64,000 bases of DNA, from positions 186,001-250,000 of the forward strand of contig NZ_BDBI01000017.1 in assembly GCF_001612905.1 (NCBI RefSeq). Direction: 5' to 3'. Positions within the stretch are counted from its first letter, which is position 1, and each line of letters begins with the position of its first letter. Shown in pieces: positions 16,029 to 25,360 of this stretch. This stretch comes from Nocardia ignorata NBRC 108230. Its GTDB lineage: Bacteria > Actinomycetota > Actinomycetes > Mycobacteriales > Mycobacteriaceae. Position numbers and translations under genes: made by a program. The notes under the pieces are model-generated. The model worked only from the letters and a program-made list of their open reading frames with translations. It did not search any database and had not been told where the DNA came from.

Positions 16029-18587
16029 ATGGCACGCTCCGCGATAGCTGTGGCCGGCCGTGGGACCGAGGACCGCGTTCCCGAACTGTCCTTCGCCCCC
16101 GTGCGCTGTGACGCGGCGACCGCGGCTTTCGACAGTGCACGCACCGCGCCGGGGCACGTCGTCCTGGTGTGCGGACCGGCAGGCAGCGGTAAGACTGTGG
16201 CCATGGTCGACTGGGTGAACACCGCCCGGCCCGCGCCACGGCTGGCCTGGCTGACGGTGTGCACCAGCCCGGGCGCCGATCTGCTCGCAGCCGTGGCCCG
16301 GGCGCTCGACCCGACGGCCGCGTCCGTTCCCGACGGTGTCCTGCGCACGCCCGCCGACCGTGCCGCCGACCTCGTCGCCGCGCTCGCCGACACCGAGGAG
16401 ACCGTCCTCGTCATCGACGATGTCCACCTGCTCACCGACCCACTGCAACTCGCGGGTCTGGAGTACCTGCTCACCCGGCTGCCGCCGAAGATCACCGCGC
16501 TGCTCGGCGGCCGTTTCGAACCGCCACTGCGCTGGCACGTGCTCGACCTGGCGGGCAGGCTCACCCGCCTCGGCGCGACCGAGCTGGCCATGCCGCCGGA
16601 TCGTGTCGCCGAGCTGCTCGCCCAGCACGACTGCCACCTCGACGACACCGACCTCGCCGCCCTGCACGAGCTCACCCGCGGCTGGGCCGCCCTGGTCCGG
16701 ATCGCCGCCATCTCGCTCGGCACCGACGACCGGAGCACCGCCCTCACCGCGCTGGCCGCACCGACCCACGCGGTCGCCGACTTCCTCGTCGCCGAACTCA
16801 TCGAGACGCTGCCCCCACGCACCGTCGAATTCCTGCTCACCACAGCCGTTCCCACCCGCTTCTGCCTGCCGATGGCCGAGGAACTGCTCGGCCCGGCCGC
16901 GTCGCGCATTCTCGACGAACTGCTGCGTGCCAGCTTCCCGCTGCACACGGTCGCCACCGACGGACAGCTCTGGTACACCTATCACCCGCTGCTGCGCGCC
17001 TACCTGCTTGCCGAGGCCGCGCACACCAGGGCCGAACGCCTGCCCGGTTTGCACCGGCACCTCGCCGAGTGGTTCACCGGCGCCGCCCTGCCCGGGTGCG
17101 CCCTGGACCATGTGCTCGCCGAACCGGGTGCGCCTGGACTGGCGTCGTTCCTGTGGGAGTGGGGCGTACGGATGGTGCTCGACGGCAAGGGTCACCTGCT
17201 GTTGCACGCCCTCGATCAGGTACCCGGCCTGTCGGACGACACGTTCGTCGGGTTGTTGCGCGCCGCCGTCGCGGTGGAAGACGGTGAGATCGCCGCGGCG
17301 GAAGTGTATTTGGAGGCGGCCCATGTGGGTTCGTGGCCGGGGTCGGCACTGGTCCCGGCCGAGTGGATCGCCGCGCTCGATCACGCGGTGAGCGCGGGGG
17401 TGGCCGTGCTGGCCGGTGATTCGGCCTCCATGCGGTGGCAGTTGCCGCCGGTCACCGGTCACACCGATCTCGACTGCTATGTGGCACTGCACTGCGGTGC
17501 GGCCGAAGTGTTCGGCGGCCGGATCGTCAGCGGCACAGCGGCTTTGCGGCATGCGGTGGTCTACGCCGAGGAGGCGGGACTCGGTCGCGTCGCGGTACGG
17601 GCACGCACGGCGGTCGCGGCGGCATCGGGCATCACGGGCCGGGTCGGTGAGCTGCGGGTGCTGGCCGCCCAAGCCCTCGAGTGCGCTGATCGCTACGGGC
17701 TCACCGGATCGTCGGAGGCCGCGATGGCCCGCGTGACCGCCGCCTACGGCGCGCACCGGCAGGGTTGCGCTTACGGCAAGCCGCTGCCCGACCTGTCGGC
17801 CGACGACACGACCACCCCCGCCCTGCTGCGCCAAGCCCGCATCGTCATCGGCGTCCTCGCCTTCGACGACACCATCGACCGTGCCGCCGCGGCCACCGCC
17901 CTGAGCAGGCGCCTGCACCACCTGCTCGACGACGCCCCGGCGCTGCTCGGTGCCGGAAACCTGGTCACCGAGGTGCTGTGGCTACTGCTGCGGGTGCATG
18001 CCAAGGTCGAGGCGCGCGCTCTCGTCGACCATGCGACCCGGGTGCTCGGCAAGACCGTCGACACCCAGCTGGCCGAAGCCGCCCTTGCCCTGCACACCCA
18101 GCGCCCGGCCGCCGTCCTACCGCTGCTGACACCGCTGGTCGGCGAGGTCACCGACGGCCAGGCCGTGGCCGCGTGGCTGCTCATCGCGGTCGCCGCCGAC
18201 CAGCTCGATCGTCCGCGCAAGGTCGAGGACGCCTTCGACCAGGCCCTTGCCCACGCCGGTGGGGAACACCTGATCCGTCCGTTCCTGGACGTGCCGGGTG
18301 CCGCCGAACTGCTCGACCGGCTGGGTTCGCACTTCGGTCGCTACGACGCCTTCGTCGACCACGTGCGCGCCCACCGTGGCGCCATGGCCGACGCACCACG
18401 GCTCACCGACACCGAACTCGTTGTGCTGCGCCGTCTTCCGTCGGGGTTGACCGCCACCAGCATCGCCGCCGACCTGGGGGTCTCGGTGAACACGGTGAAG
18501 ACGCACCTGCGCGGCATCTATCAGAAGCTCGGTGTGAACGCGCGCGGTGCGGCCATCGCGCAGGCGCGGTGCGTCGGCCTGCTCTGA
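16029..18587 (+). CDS. Large MalT-type LuxR family ATP-binding regulator
   Basis: An 852-residue regulator. A P-loop GPAGSGKT near residue 47 and a VLVIDDVHLL Walker B near residue 125 mark an N-terminal STAND/NTPase module. A long alpha-helical region with TPR-like repeats follows, and residues about 795-850 are a LuxR helix-turn-helix (DTELVVLRRLPSGLTATSIA, then VSVNTVKTHLRGIYQKLG). Such proteins activate genes when they bind both ATP and an inducer. AGGAGG seven bases before ATG 16029 supports the start. The target and ligand are unknown. Its stop is two bases from that of the convergent TetR gene. Confidence 0.9.
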   Translation: MARSAIAVAGRGTEDRVPELSFAPVRCDAATAAFDSARTAPGHVVLVCGPAGSGKTVAMVDWVNTARPAPRLAWLTVCTSPGADLLAAVARALDPTAASVPDGVLRTPADRAADLVAALADTEETVLVIDDVHLLTDPLQLAGLEYLLTRLPPKITALLGGRFEPPLRWHVLDLAGRLTRLGATELAMPPDRVAELLAQHDCHLDDTDLAALHELTRGWAALVRIAAISLGTDDRSTALTALAAPTHAVADFLVAELIETLPPRTVEFLLTTAVPTRFCLPMAEELLGPAASRILDELLRASFPLHTVATDGQLWYTYHPLLRAYLLAEAAHTRAERLPGLHRHLAEWFTGAALPGCALDHVLAEPGAPGLASFLWEWGVRMVLDGKGHLLLHALDQVPGLSDDTFVGLLRAAVAVEDGEIAAAEVYLEAAHVGSWPGSALVPAEWIAALDHAVSAGVAVLAGDSASMRWQLPPVTGHTDLDCYVALHCGAAEVFGGRIVSGTAALRHAVVYAEEAGLGRVAVRARTAVAAASGITGRVGELRVLAAQALECADRYGLTGSSEAAMARVTAAYGAHRQGCAYGKPLPDLSADDTTTPALLRQARIVIGVLAFDDTIDRAAAATALSRRLHHLLDDAPALLGAGNLVTEVLWLLLRVHAKVEARALVDHATRVLGKTVDTQLAEAALALHTQRPAAVLPLLTPLVGEVTDGQAVAAWLLIAVAADQLDRPRKVEDAFDQALAHAGGEHLIRPFLDVPGAAELLDRLGSHFGRYDAFVDHVRAHRGAMADAPRLTDTELVVLRRLPSGLTATSIAADLGVSVNTVKTHLRGIYQKLGVNARGAAIAQARCVGLL

Positions 18588-18589
18588 GT

Positions 18590-19207
18590 TCACGGGGCGC
18601 GCAGCGCGGGGAACCAGACGTCGGTGAGGACTTCGGCGGCCTGTTCGGCGGTCACGTCGATGGTGCCCTGCATGGCCCAGCGGGTGAAGAACCGCTCGAG
18701 CTGGGCGACGAGCAGTTCGATCCGTAACCGGGCTTCCTCGCGCCGGTGCTCGGGCCAGCGGGCGAGATAGTCCGGCATGCTGTCGGCCAGCGTCATGATG
18801 CCCTCGCGGGCCAGCCTGCGGAATTCCGGTTCCACCGCGGTGGCTTCGTCCCAGGCGGGCAGCATGTCCTTGTTCACGAAGAACCAGTCGATGGCGCGGG
18901 CCATCCAGTCGGCGAACGCCGCGCGTGATCCGGTGGTGAGCACGCGGTCGAGGTCGGCGTAGACCATCCTGACGCTGGTGAGTGTGCCCTGGTTGGCGAT
19001 GGCGCGCAGCACCTGGGGTTTCCCGGTGAAGTGCAGGTAGAAGGTGGCCCGGCTGCAGCCCGCGGCGGCGGCGATGTCGTCGACCCGGACCGAGGAGTAG
19101 CCGTGGGTCTCGAACAGTGTGCGCGCGGTGTCGACGATGCGTGCCGTGGTCAGGCGCTTGTGTTCCTCGCGCAGCGAGCCTCGCTGGGCGGTGGGTTCCG
19201 GCGACAT
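18590..19207 (-). CDS. TetR family repressor, divergent from the monooxygenase operon
   Basis: A 205-residue regulator from ATG 19207 (214 residues if ATG 19234 is used). The N-terminal helix-turn-helix is typical (VDDIAAAAGCSRATFYLHF), and the ligand domain is helical with TetR_C features. It is divergent from the flavin monooxygenase gene, and an inverted repeat at 19238-19254 lies in the shared region. It is therefore the likely repressor of the 19315-26887 catabolic operon. ATG 19234 would place its start next to the operator. Confidence 0.85.
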   Translation of the reverse strand: MSPEPTAQRGSLREEHKRLTTARIVDTARTLFETHGYSSVRVDDIAAAAGCSRATFYLHFTGKPQVLRAIANQGTLTSVRMVYADLDRVLTTGSRAAFADWMARAIDWFFVNKDMLPAWDEATAVEPEFRRLAREGIMTLADSMPDYLARWPEHRREEARLRIELLVAQLERFFTRWAMQGTIDVTAEQAAEVLTDVWFPALRAP

Positions 19208-19237
19208 GAGGACCATCGTAGACGGCATGCTCATTCA

Positions 19238-19254
19238 CTGGACGCTGTGTCCAG
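19238..19254. promoter_or_regulatory. Inverted repeat, likely TetR operator
   Basis: CTGGAC and GTCCAG form a perfect 6-bp inverted repeat with a five-base spacer, between the divergent TetR and monooxygenase genes, 60 bases before the latter. Confidence 0.55.
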
Positions 19255-19314
19255 CGAACCGCTATCGTGTGGTGCGGGTCACGTCGGCGAGCGTGAGTCG
19301 ATGAGGAGTTGTGC

Positions 19315-20685
19315 ATGAATACACCGGAGCTGCCGAGGGTTTGCGTCATCGGTGCGGGCCCGTCGGGTATCACGGCGGCCAAACGCCTTGCCGAGTACGG
19401 CATTCCGTTCGTCTGTTACGAGGCGTCCGACGAGGTCGGCGGCAATTGGTATTACCGCAATCCCAACGGCATGTCGGCCTGCTATCAGAGCCTGCACATC
19501 GATACGTCCAAGTACCGCCTGCAGTTCGAGGACTTTCCCGCGCCCGCGGACTGGCCGGACTTCCCGCACCATTCGCAACTGCACCAGTACTTCAAGGACT
19601 ACGTCGACCATTTCGGCCTGCGCGACCGGATCAGGTTCGACGCGCTGGTCACCGCGGCCGAGCGGACCGACGACGGCCGCTGGCTGGTGACGGCCGCCGG
19701 TGACACCGAGGTCTTCGACGCGCTGATCGTCTGCAACGGCCACCACTGGGACCCCCGGATGCCGGACTACCCCGGTGATTTCGACGGTGTGCTCATGCAC
19801 AGCCACGCCTACAACGACCCCTTCGATCCCATCGACATGCGTGGCAAGCGCATCGTGGTGGTCGGCATGGGCAATTCCGGGCTCGATATCGCCTCCGAAC
19901 TGTCCCAGCGTTTCCTGGCCGAACGGCTGTTCGTGTCGGCTCGGCGAGGGGTGTGGGTGCTCCCGAAATACGTGCGCGGTCAGGTGGGTGACCGCCGGTC
20001 GATGCCCAAGTGGATGCCGCCGAAGGTCGCGCTGAAACTCAAGCAGCGCTTCGTGCGCAAGAATCGCGGTCTGATGCAGAACTACGGTCTGCCCGCACCG
20101 GATCACGAACCGTTCGAGGCGCACCCGTCGGCGAGTGAGGAATTCCTGCACCGCGCCGGCTGCGGGGATGTGGAATGCAAGCCCGCCATCACCCGGCTCG
20201 ACGGTGACACAGTCCATTTCGCCGACGGCTCGCGCGAACAGGTCGACGTGGTGCTGTGCGCCACCGGCTATCACATCAGCTTCCCGTTCTTCACCGATCC
20301 GTCGCTGGTGCCGGACAGCGACAACCGGTTCCCGCTGTTCCAGATGATGATGCGGCCCTCGGTGGACAATCTGTTCTATCTCGGGCTGGCACAACCGACT
20401 CCGACGCTGGTCAACTTCGCCGAACAGCAGACCAAGCTGGTCGCCGCCTACCTCACCGGCCGCTATCACCTGCCCTCGCGGGCCGAGATGGACGCCGAGG
20501 TCGACGAACGGCTCGATGCCCGCGCCGGGCGGTACTACGATTCGCCACGCCACACCATCCAGGTCGAATTCGAGCCGTACGTCCGCGGCTTGACCAAGGA
20601 GCTCGAGCGCGGGGCCAAACGTGCCGCAGCCGCGGGCAATACGTTGCCGGTACCCGCCCGCGCCCAGGCCGAGGCCAGCCGATGA
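19315..20685 (+). CDS. Flavin-containing monooxygenase (class B)
   Basis: A 456-residue FAD- and NADPH-dependent monooxygenase. Two dinucleotide-binding motifs are visible, VIGAGPSGITAAKRL near residue 11 and VVGMGNSGLDIASEL near residue 182. Between them is the class-B fingerprint FDGVLMHSHAY, which ends in Tyr as in FMOs rather than the WP(D/G) of Baeyer-Villiger enzymes. It would oxygenate a soft nucleophile or possibly a ketone; the substrate is unknown. GAGGAG upstream of ATG 19315 supports the start. It is the first gene of a tight five-gene operon. Confidence 0.92.
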   Translation: MNTPELPRVCVIGAGPSGITAAKRLAEYGIPFVCYEASDEVGGNWYYRNPNGMSACYQSLHIDTSKYRLQFEDFPAPADWPDFPHHSQLHQYFKDYVDHFGLRDRIRFDALVTAAERTDDGRWLVTAAGDTEVFDALIVCNGHHWDPRMPDYPGDFDGVLMHSHAYNDPFDPIDMRGKRIVVVGMGNSGLDIASELSQRFLAERLFVSARRGVWVLPKYVRGQVGDRRSMPKWMPPKVALKLKQRFVRKNRGLMQNYGLPAPDHEPFEAHPSASEEFLHRAGCGDVECKPAITRLDGDTVHFADGSREQVDVVLCATGYHISFPFFTDPSLVPDSDNRFPLFQMMMRPSVDNLFYLGLAQPTPTLVNFAEQQTKLVAAYLTGRYHLPSRAEMDAEVDERLDARAGRYYDSPRHTIQVEFEPYVRGLTKELERGAKRAAAAGNTLPVPARAQAEASR

Positions 20686-21851
20686 CGCGCGCAGCGGGCT
20701 TCTGCCGGGACGACTTCGCGCAGGTGCGAGCGGTATTCGACGAGCAGCTAGCCACGGGCGCCGAGCTCGGCGCGTCGCTGTGCGTGACGGTCGACGGCGA
20801 TCCCGTCCTCGACCTGTGGGGCGGTCACGCCGACCCCGACCGCGCCGTGGCCTGGCAGGCCGACACCCTGGTGAACGTCTTCTCGGTGACCAAGACGATG
20901 ACCGCCCTGTGCGCCCTGCTGCTCGTGGATCGCGGCGACCTCGACCTCGACGCACCCGTGGCCAGGTACTGGCCCGAATTCGCTGCCGAGGGCAAGGACC
21001 GCGTCGAGGTGCGGCACGTGCTGTCGCACACCTCGGGCGTCTCGGGCTGGGAACGGCCCATCGCGCTCGCCGACATCTACGACACCGAAGCCGCCGCCGC
21101 CCGGCTCGCCGCTCAGCCACCGTGGTGGGAACCCGGCACGGCCTCGGGCTATCACGCCCTCAACTACGGGCATCTGGTCGGGGAATTGGTGCGGCGCATC
21201 ACCGGTCGCACCCTCGGCGAGTTCTTCGCCACCGAGCTGGCGGGACCACTCGGCGCGGATTTCCACATCGGCACCGGACCCGAGCACGCCGACCGGATCG
21301 CCACGCTCGTCGCACCGCCGCACCGCGAATTCGACATGTCCGCGCTCGACCCCGACAGTATCCTCGTCAAAACGCTGACGAGCCCGCTACTCGATATCGC
21401 CGAGACAGCGACTCCCGCTTGGCGTTCCGCCGAGCTCGGGGCGGTCAACGGGCACGGCAACGCGCGTTCGGTCGCTCGCGTGCAGTCCCTGGTTTCGTGC
21501 GGTGGTGAGCTCGGCGGCAGGCGATTCCTCTCGCCCGCCACGATCGAGTCGATCTTCCGCGAGCAGGCCGACGGCCTCGACCTGGCGCTGCTCGCCCCGC
21601 TGCGGTTCGGCATCGGCTACGGCCTGCCGCGCCCCGAGACCTACCCACACATCCCCGACGGCCGGGTCTGCTGGTGGGCGGGCTACGGCGGCGCCATGGT
21701 GGTCAACGACCTGGATCGCCGAATCACCTTCGCCTACACCATGAATCGGATGGCGCCGGGCGTGATCGGATCGGATCGGATCGACAACTATCTGAAGGCG
21801 GTCTTCGACGCGGTCGCCGGAACCGACCGTTCTCGAGGGAGGACCTCATGA
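20682..21851 (+). CDS. Serine hydrolase of the beta-lactamase/EstB family
   Basis: A 389-residue hydrolase with the class-C-beta-lactamase fold. The nucleophile motif SVTK (SxxK) is near residue 68, the YxN-like motif lies in YHALNYGHLVGEL near residue 160, and HTSG is also present. There is no signal peptide, so it is probably a cytoplasmic esterase rather than a resistance enzyme. It overlaps the monooxygenase stop and the ligase start by four bases each (ATGA), indicating coupled translation. In this operon it may hydrolyse an ester or lactone intermediate (inference). Confidence 0.9.
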   Translation: MTRAAGFCRDDFAQVRAVFDEQLATGAELGASLCVTVDGDPVLDLWGGHADPDRAVAWQADTLVNVFSVTKTMTALCALLLVDRGDLDLDAPVARYWPEFAAEGKDRVEVRHVLSHTSGVSGWERPIALADIYDTEAAAARLAAQPPWWEPGTASGYHALNYGHLVGELVRRITGRTLGEFFATELAGPLGADFHIGTGPEHADRIATLVAPPHREFDMSALDPDSILVKTLTSPLLDIAETATPAWRSAELGAVNGHGNARSVARVQSLVSCGGELGGRRFLSPATIESIFREQADGLDLALLAPLRFGIGYGLPRPETYPHIPDGRVCWWAGYGGAMVVNDLDRRITFAYTMNRMAPGVIGSDRIDNYLKAVFDAVAGTDRSRGRTS

Positions 21852-23500
21852 CCGAAGCCGTTGACCCCCAGGTGTTCGTCGCGCAGGTGGCGGCCGGACT
21901 CACCGCGCCCGGCGCGCCCTTCGAGATGACGGTCGAAGAGGTGCTCGGTGCGCCGATGCCGGTGTTCGCGCGTCGGCGGCGCAGTCTGCGTGAGCTGCTC
22001 GAGCACTCGCTGACCTGGGGTGATCGCGACTATCTCGTCACCGAGGACCGCCGGGTCGGCTTCACCGAGCACGCTGCGGCGGTCGGTGCGCTGGCGACCG
22101 CGCTGGCCGAACGCCACGGCGTCGGCAAGGGCGACCGGGTCGCGATCCTGGCCGCCAACGGTCCCGACTGGGTGGTCACCTTCTGGGCGGCGCAATGTCT
22201 GGGCGCCATCCCGGTGGGCTACAACGCCTGGTGGGCGCCGCCGGAAATCGCCTACGCACTCGGCCACACCACCCCGAAGGTGGTGGTCGCCGACGCGAAA
22301 AGGTCTGCGCGGCTGGCCGAAACGGGCAGTGACGTGCCGGTGTTGACCTTCGAGGAAGACCTGCCCGCCCTCGTCGCGGAGTACCGGGGTGCCGCGATGC
22401 CGGAAACCGCGGTGGCAGAGGACGACCCGGCCGTCATCCTGTACACCAGCGGAACGAGCGGGCGCGCCAAAGGCGTGGTGCATACCCAGCGAAACCTGTT
22501 GGCGATCACCGAATATCACCGCTTCACCGATGCCATGCAGGCGGCGTTCACCGGTCAACCGGTCGGAGACGGGCCGAGCGAGCGTCGGTACCTGGTCACC
22601 GCGCCGCTGTTCCACATCGCCAGCCTGCACAATCTGGTGATCCCGCGCCTGGCCACCGGTGCGGCGGCGGTGTTCCCGCACGGCGCCTTCGACGTGGACC
22701 GGGTGCTGACCCTGGTCCAGCGGGAACGCGTCACCAACTGGGCGGCGGTGCCGACCATGGCGACCCGCCTGCTCGACCACGACGTGTCGGGCTACGACCT
22801 GTCGACGCTCGCGGCACTGTCGCTGAACTCCGCGCCCTCGGCGCCCGCCCTGCTCGAGCGGCTGCGCGAACACCTCGCCGGAGTCCCGCTGTCGCTGACC
22901 ACCAGTTACGGGCTCACCGAGAGCGGCACCGCCGCGACCGTGGCGACACCGCTGGATCTGCTGGCCGACGCGGGGTCGGTCGGCAGGCCGATCATCGGGG
23001 TGTCGGTGCAGATCCGTGACCCCGACGGCGCGGTGCTGCCCGACGGGACCGAAGGCGAGATCTTCATCCGCAGCCAGTACGTGATGCTCGGCTACTGGAA
23101 CAACGAGTCCGCGACGGTGGAGGTCCTCGACGACCGAAGGTGGTTGCGCTCAGGCGATTTCGGGACGATGACCGACGGCAGGCTCACCGTGTCGGGCAGG
23201 CGCACCGACCTGATCCTGCGCGGCGGGGAGAACGTGTACCCCACCGAGATCGAGAACGTCCTCGTCGAACACCCCTCGGTCACCGACTGCGCGGTCTTCG
23301 GCGTGCCGCACCCCGACCTGGGCCAAGAGGTGGCGGCCGTGGTCGTCGCCGAACCGGGCACGGTCGAGGAGGACGAACTGCGCGAGTACCTCGCCGCCCG
23401 GCTCGCCTACTTCAAGGTGCCCGCACGCTGGCGGATCACCGCCGACGCGTTGCCGCGCAACGCGACCGGCAAGGTCACCCGGCGCGACCTCGCGGTGTAG
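21848..23500 (+). CDS. Acyl-CoA synthetase (class I adenylate-forming)
   Basis: A 550-residue AMP-binding enzyme. Motifs in order are the P-loop YTSGTSGRAKGVVH near residue 200, TTSYGLTESG near 353, the hinge region SGDFGTMTDGRLTVSGRR near 435, GGENVYPTEIENVL, and the catalytic Lys in NATGKVTRRDL at the end. It makes a CoA thioester from an unidentified carboxylic acid. GGGAGGAC precedes ATG 21848. The position after the hydrolase suggests it activates an acid released by it. Confidence 0.92.
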   Translation: MTEAVDPQVFVAQVAAGLTAPGAPFEMTVEEVLGAPMPVFARRRRSLRELLEHSLTWGDRDYLVTEDRRVGFTEHAAAVGALATALAERHGVGKGDRVAILAANGPDWVVTFWAAQCLGAIPVGYNAWWAPPEIAYALGHTTPKVVVADAKRSARLAETGSDVPVLTFEEDLPALVAEYRGAAMPETAVAEDDPAVILYTSGTSGRAKGVVHTQRNLLAITEYHRFTDAMQAAFTGQPVGDGPSERRYLVTAPLFHIASLHNLVIPRLATGAAAVFPHGAFDVDRVLTLVQRERVTNWAAVPTMATRLLDHDVSGYDLSTLAALSLNSAPSAPALLERLREHLAGVPLSLTTSYGLTESGTAATVATPLDLLADAGSVGRPIIGVSVQIRDPDGAVLPDGTEGEIFIRSQYVMLGYWNNESATVEVLDDRRWLRSGDFGTMTDGRLTVSGRRTDLILRGGENVYPTEIENVLVEHPSVTDCAVFGVPHPDLGQEVAAVVVAEPGTVEEDELREYLAARLAYFKVPARWRITADALPRNATGKVTRRDLAV

Positions 23501-23510
23501 AAGGACGGAC

Positions 23511-25277
23511 ATGTTCGACAGCATCATCAAGGGCGGCCGCTGGTTCGACGGCACCGGCGCCGCCTCCACGATCCGCCACCTCGGCATCCGCGACGGCCGA
23601 ATCGCCGCGATCTCCGAGACCCCCCTCGACGAAACAGGTTGTCCCCGGGTGGTCGACGCCGAGGGTATGTGGGTGATTCCCGGGATGATCGACATCCACA
23701 CCCACTACGACGTGGAGGTGCTGCTCGAGCCCTCGCTGTCGGAGTCGGTACGCCACGGCGTCACCACCGTGCTGCTCGGATCGTGTTCGCTCTCGACCGT
23801 CCACGTCGACGGCGAGACGGCCGGTGATTTGTTCGGGCGGGTGGAGGCCATTCCCCGTGACTACGTCGTCAGTGCGCTGGACGAGCATCGAACCTGGGTC
23901 ACCGCAACAGAATTCATCGAGGCGCTCGAGCAGCTGCCGCTCGGTCCGAATCTGGCCGGCTTCATCGGCCACTCCGATATGCGGGCCGCGGTCATGGGCT
24001 TGGACCGGGCCACCCGCAAGGAGGTGAAGCCGAGCGCCGAAGAGCTGGCCGAGATGGAACGCATGCTCGGCGCGGCTTTGGACGCCGGTTTCGTCGGAAT
24101 GTCTTCCCAGCAACTGCTTTTCGACAAGCTCGACGGCGTGCAGTGCCGGTCGCGGACCCTGCCGTCGACGTATGCGAAGAGCAGGGAACGGCACCGGCTC
24201 AACGACATCCTGCGCAAGCGCGGTCGCGCGCTGCAGGGCGGACCCGACGTCGGGAACCCGGTGAGCCTGGTGTCGATGGCGGCCTCCAGCATCGGGCTGT
24301 GGCGCAATCCGCTGAAAGTGAGCCTGCTGTCGGCTGCCGATGTGAAGGCGGTGCCCGGCGCGGCGAAGATGTTCCCCGCCCTCGGCAAGATCATCAACGG
24401 ACTCGACGGCGACTTTCGCTGGCAACATCTGCCGGTGCCCTTCGAGGTGTACTCCGACGGCATCTCGCTGCCCGTGTTCGAGGAATTCGGTTCCGGCGCC
24501 GCCGCGTTGCACCTGTCCGACCAGCTCGACGAGCAGCGCCACCTCCTGTGCGACGAGGACTACCGTCGCGCCTTCCGCAAGGACTACGAGAAGAAGTACG
24601 GTCCGCGCGTCTGGCACCGCGACTTCTTCGATGCCGATATCGTCGCCTGCCCCGACGACACAGTGCTCGGCAAGACCTTCGGTCAGGTCGGTGTCGACCG
24701 GGGTGGGCTGCACCCTGTCGACGCCTTCCTCGATCTGGTGGTGGAGCACGGCGACAAACTTCGATGGCGCACAACTATTTCCAACCACCGCCCCGAGGTC
24801 GCCGATGTACTCGCCGCCGACCCGTCGGTGCAGCTCGGCTTCTCCGATGCGGGCGCCCACCTGCGCAATATGGCCTTCTACAACTTCGGCCTTCGCCTGC
24901 TGCGCCGAGTCGCCGCCGCGGGGGAGCGGCCGTTCATGTCCGTCGAGCACGCCGTGCACCGGCTCACCGGTGAGCTGGCCGACTGGTACGGCCTCGACGC
25001 GGGCCATCTGCGACTCGGCGATCGTGCCGACGCGGTCGTCATCGACCCCGCCCACCTCGACGACACCCTCGACGCCTACGCCGAGAGTCCCGTCGCGGTG
25101 TACGGCGGCCTCTCCCGCATGGTCAACCGCAACGACGAGACGGTGCGCGCGGTGTTCGTGAACGGGCGCTATGTGTTCGGCCGAGGTGCGGCCGATCCGG
25201 TCCTCGGAACCGAGCGCGTCGGGGAGTTCCTCCGCGCCGCCGATCAGCCGCACCGCCCGGCCGCCGTCAAGGCGTGA
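23511..25277 (+). CDS. N-acyl-D-amino-acid deacylase-like amidohydrolase
   Basis: A 588-residue metal-dependent amidohydrolase of the Amidohydro_3 type. The metal-binding HTHYD motif follows PGMIDI near residue 60; a further His-Asp (GHSD) is near residue 158, and LGFSDAGAHLRN near residue 442 carries a catalytic Asp. The C-terminal beta-sandwich returns in LRLGDRADAVVID. Relatives are annotated as D-aminoacylases, but many act on other amides. It starts 11 bases after the ligase gene. The substrate is unknown. Confidence 0.88.
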   Translation: MFDSIIKGGRWFDGTGAASTIRHLGIRDGRIAAISETPLDETGCPRVVDAEGMWVIPGMIDIHTHYDVEVLLEPSLSESVRHGVTTVLLGSCSLSTVHVDGETAGDLFGRVEAIPRDYVVSALDEHRTWVTATEFIEALEQLPLGPNLAGFIGHSDMRAAVMGLDRATRKEVKPSAEELAEMERMLGAALDAGFVGMSSQQLLFDKLDGVQCRSRTLPSTYAKSRERHRLNDILRKRGRALQGGPDVGNPVSLVSMAASSIGLWRNPLKVSLLSAADVKAVPGAAKMFPALGKIINGLDGDFRWQHLPVPFEVYSDGISLPVFEEFGSGAAALHLSDQLDEQRHLLCDEDYRRAFRKDYEKKYGPRVWHRDFFDADIVACPDDTVLGKTFGQVGVDRGGLHPVDAFLDLVVEHGDKLRWRTTISNHRPEVADVLAADPSVQLGFSDAGAHLRNMAFYNFGLRLLRRVAAAGERPFMSVEHAVHRLTGELADWYGLDAGHLRLGDRADAVVIDPAHLDDTLDAYAESPVAVYGGLSRMVNRNDETVRAVFVNGRYVFGRGAADPVLGTERVGEFLRAADQPHRPAAVKA

Positions 25278-25360
25278 CGCTTATTTGAAAGAGTGATATG
25301 CAAATTCTCTCAGGCTGTCTACAGTGAGGTGGAGTCCTATTCGGTCAGCCGGGAGAACAA

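Noticed and set aside
20682..21851. A beta-lactamase antibiotic-resistance gene
   Set aside because: No signal peptide, and its place inside a catabolic operon points to an esterase despite the SxxK motif.
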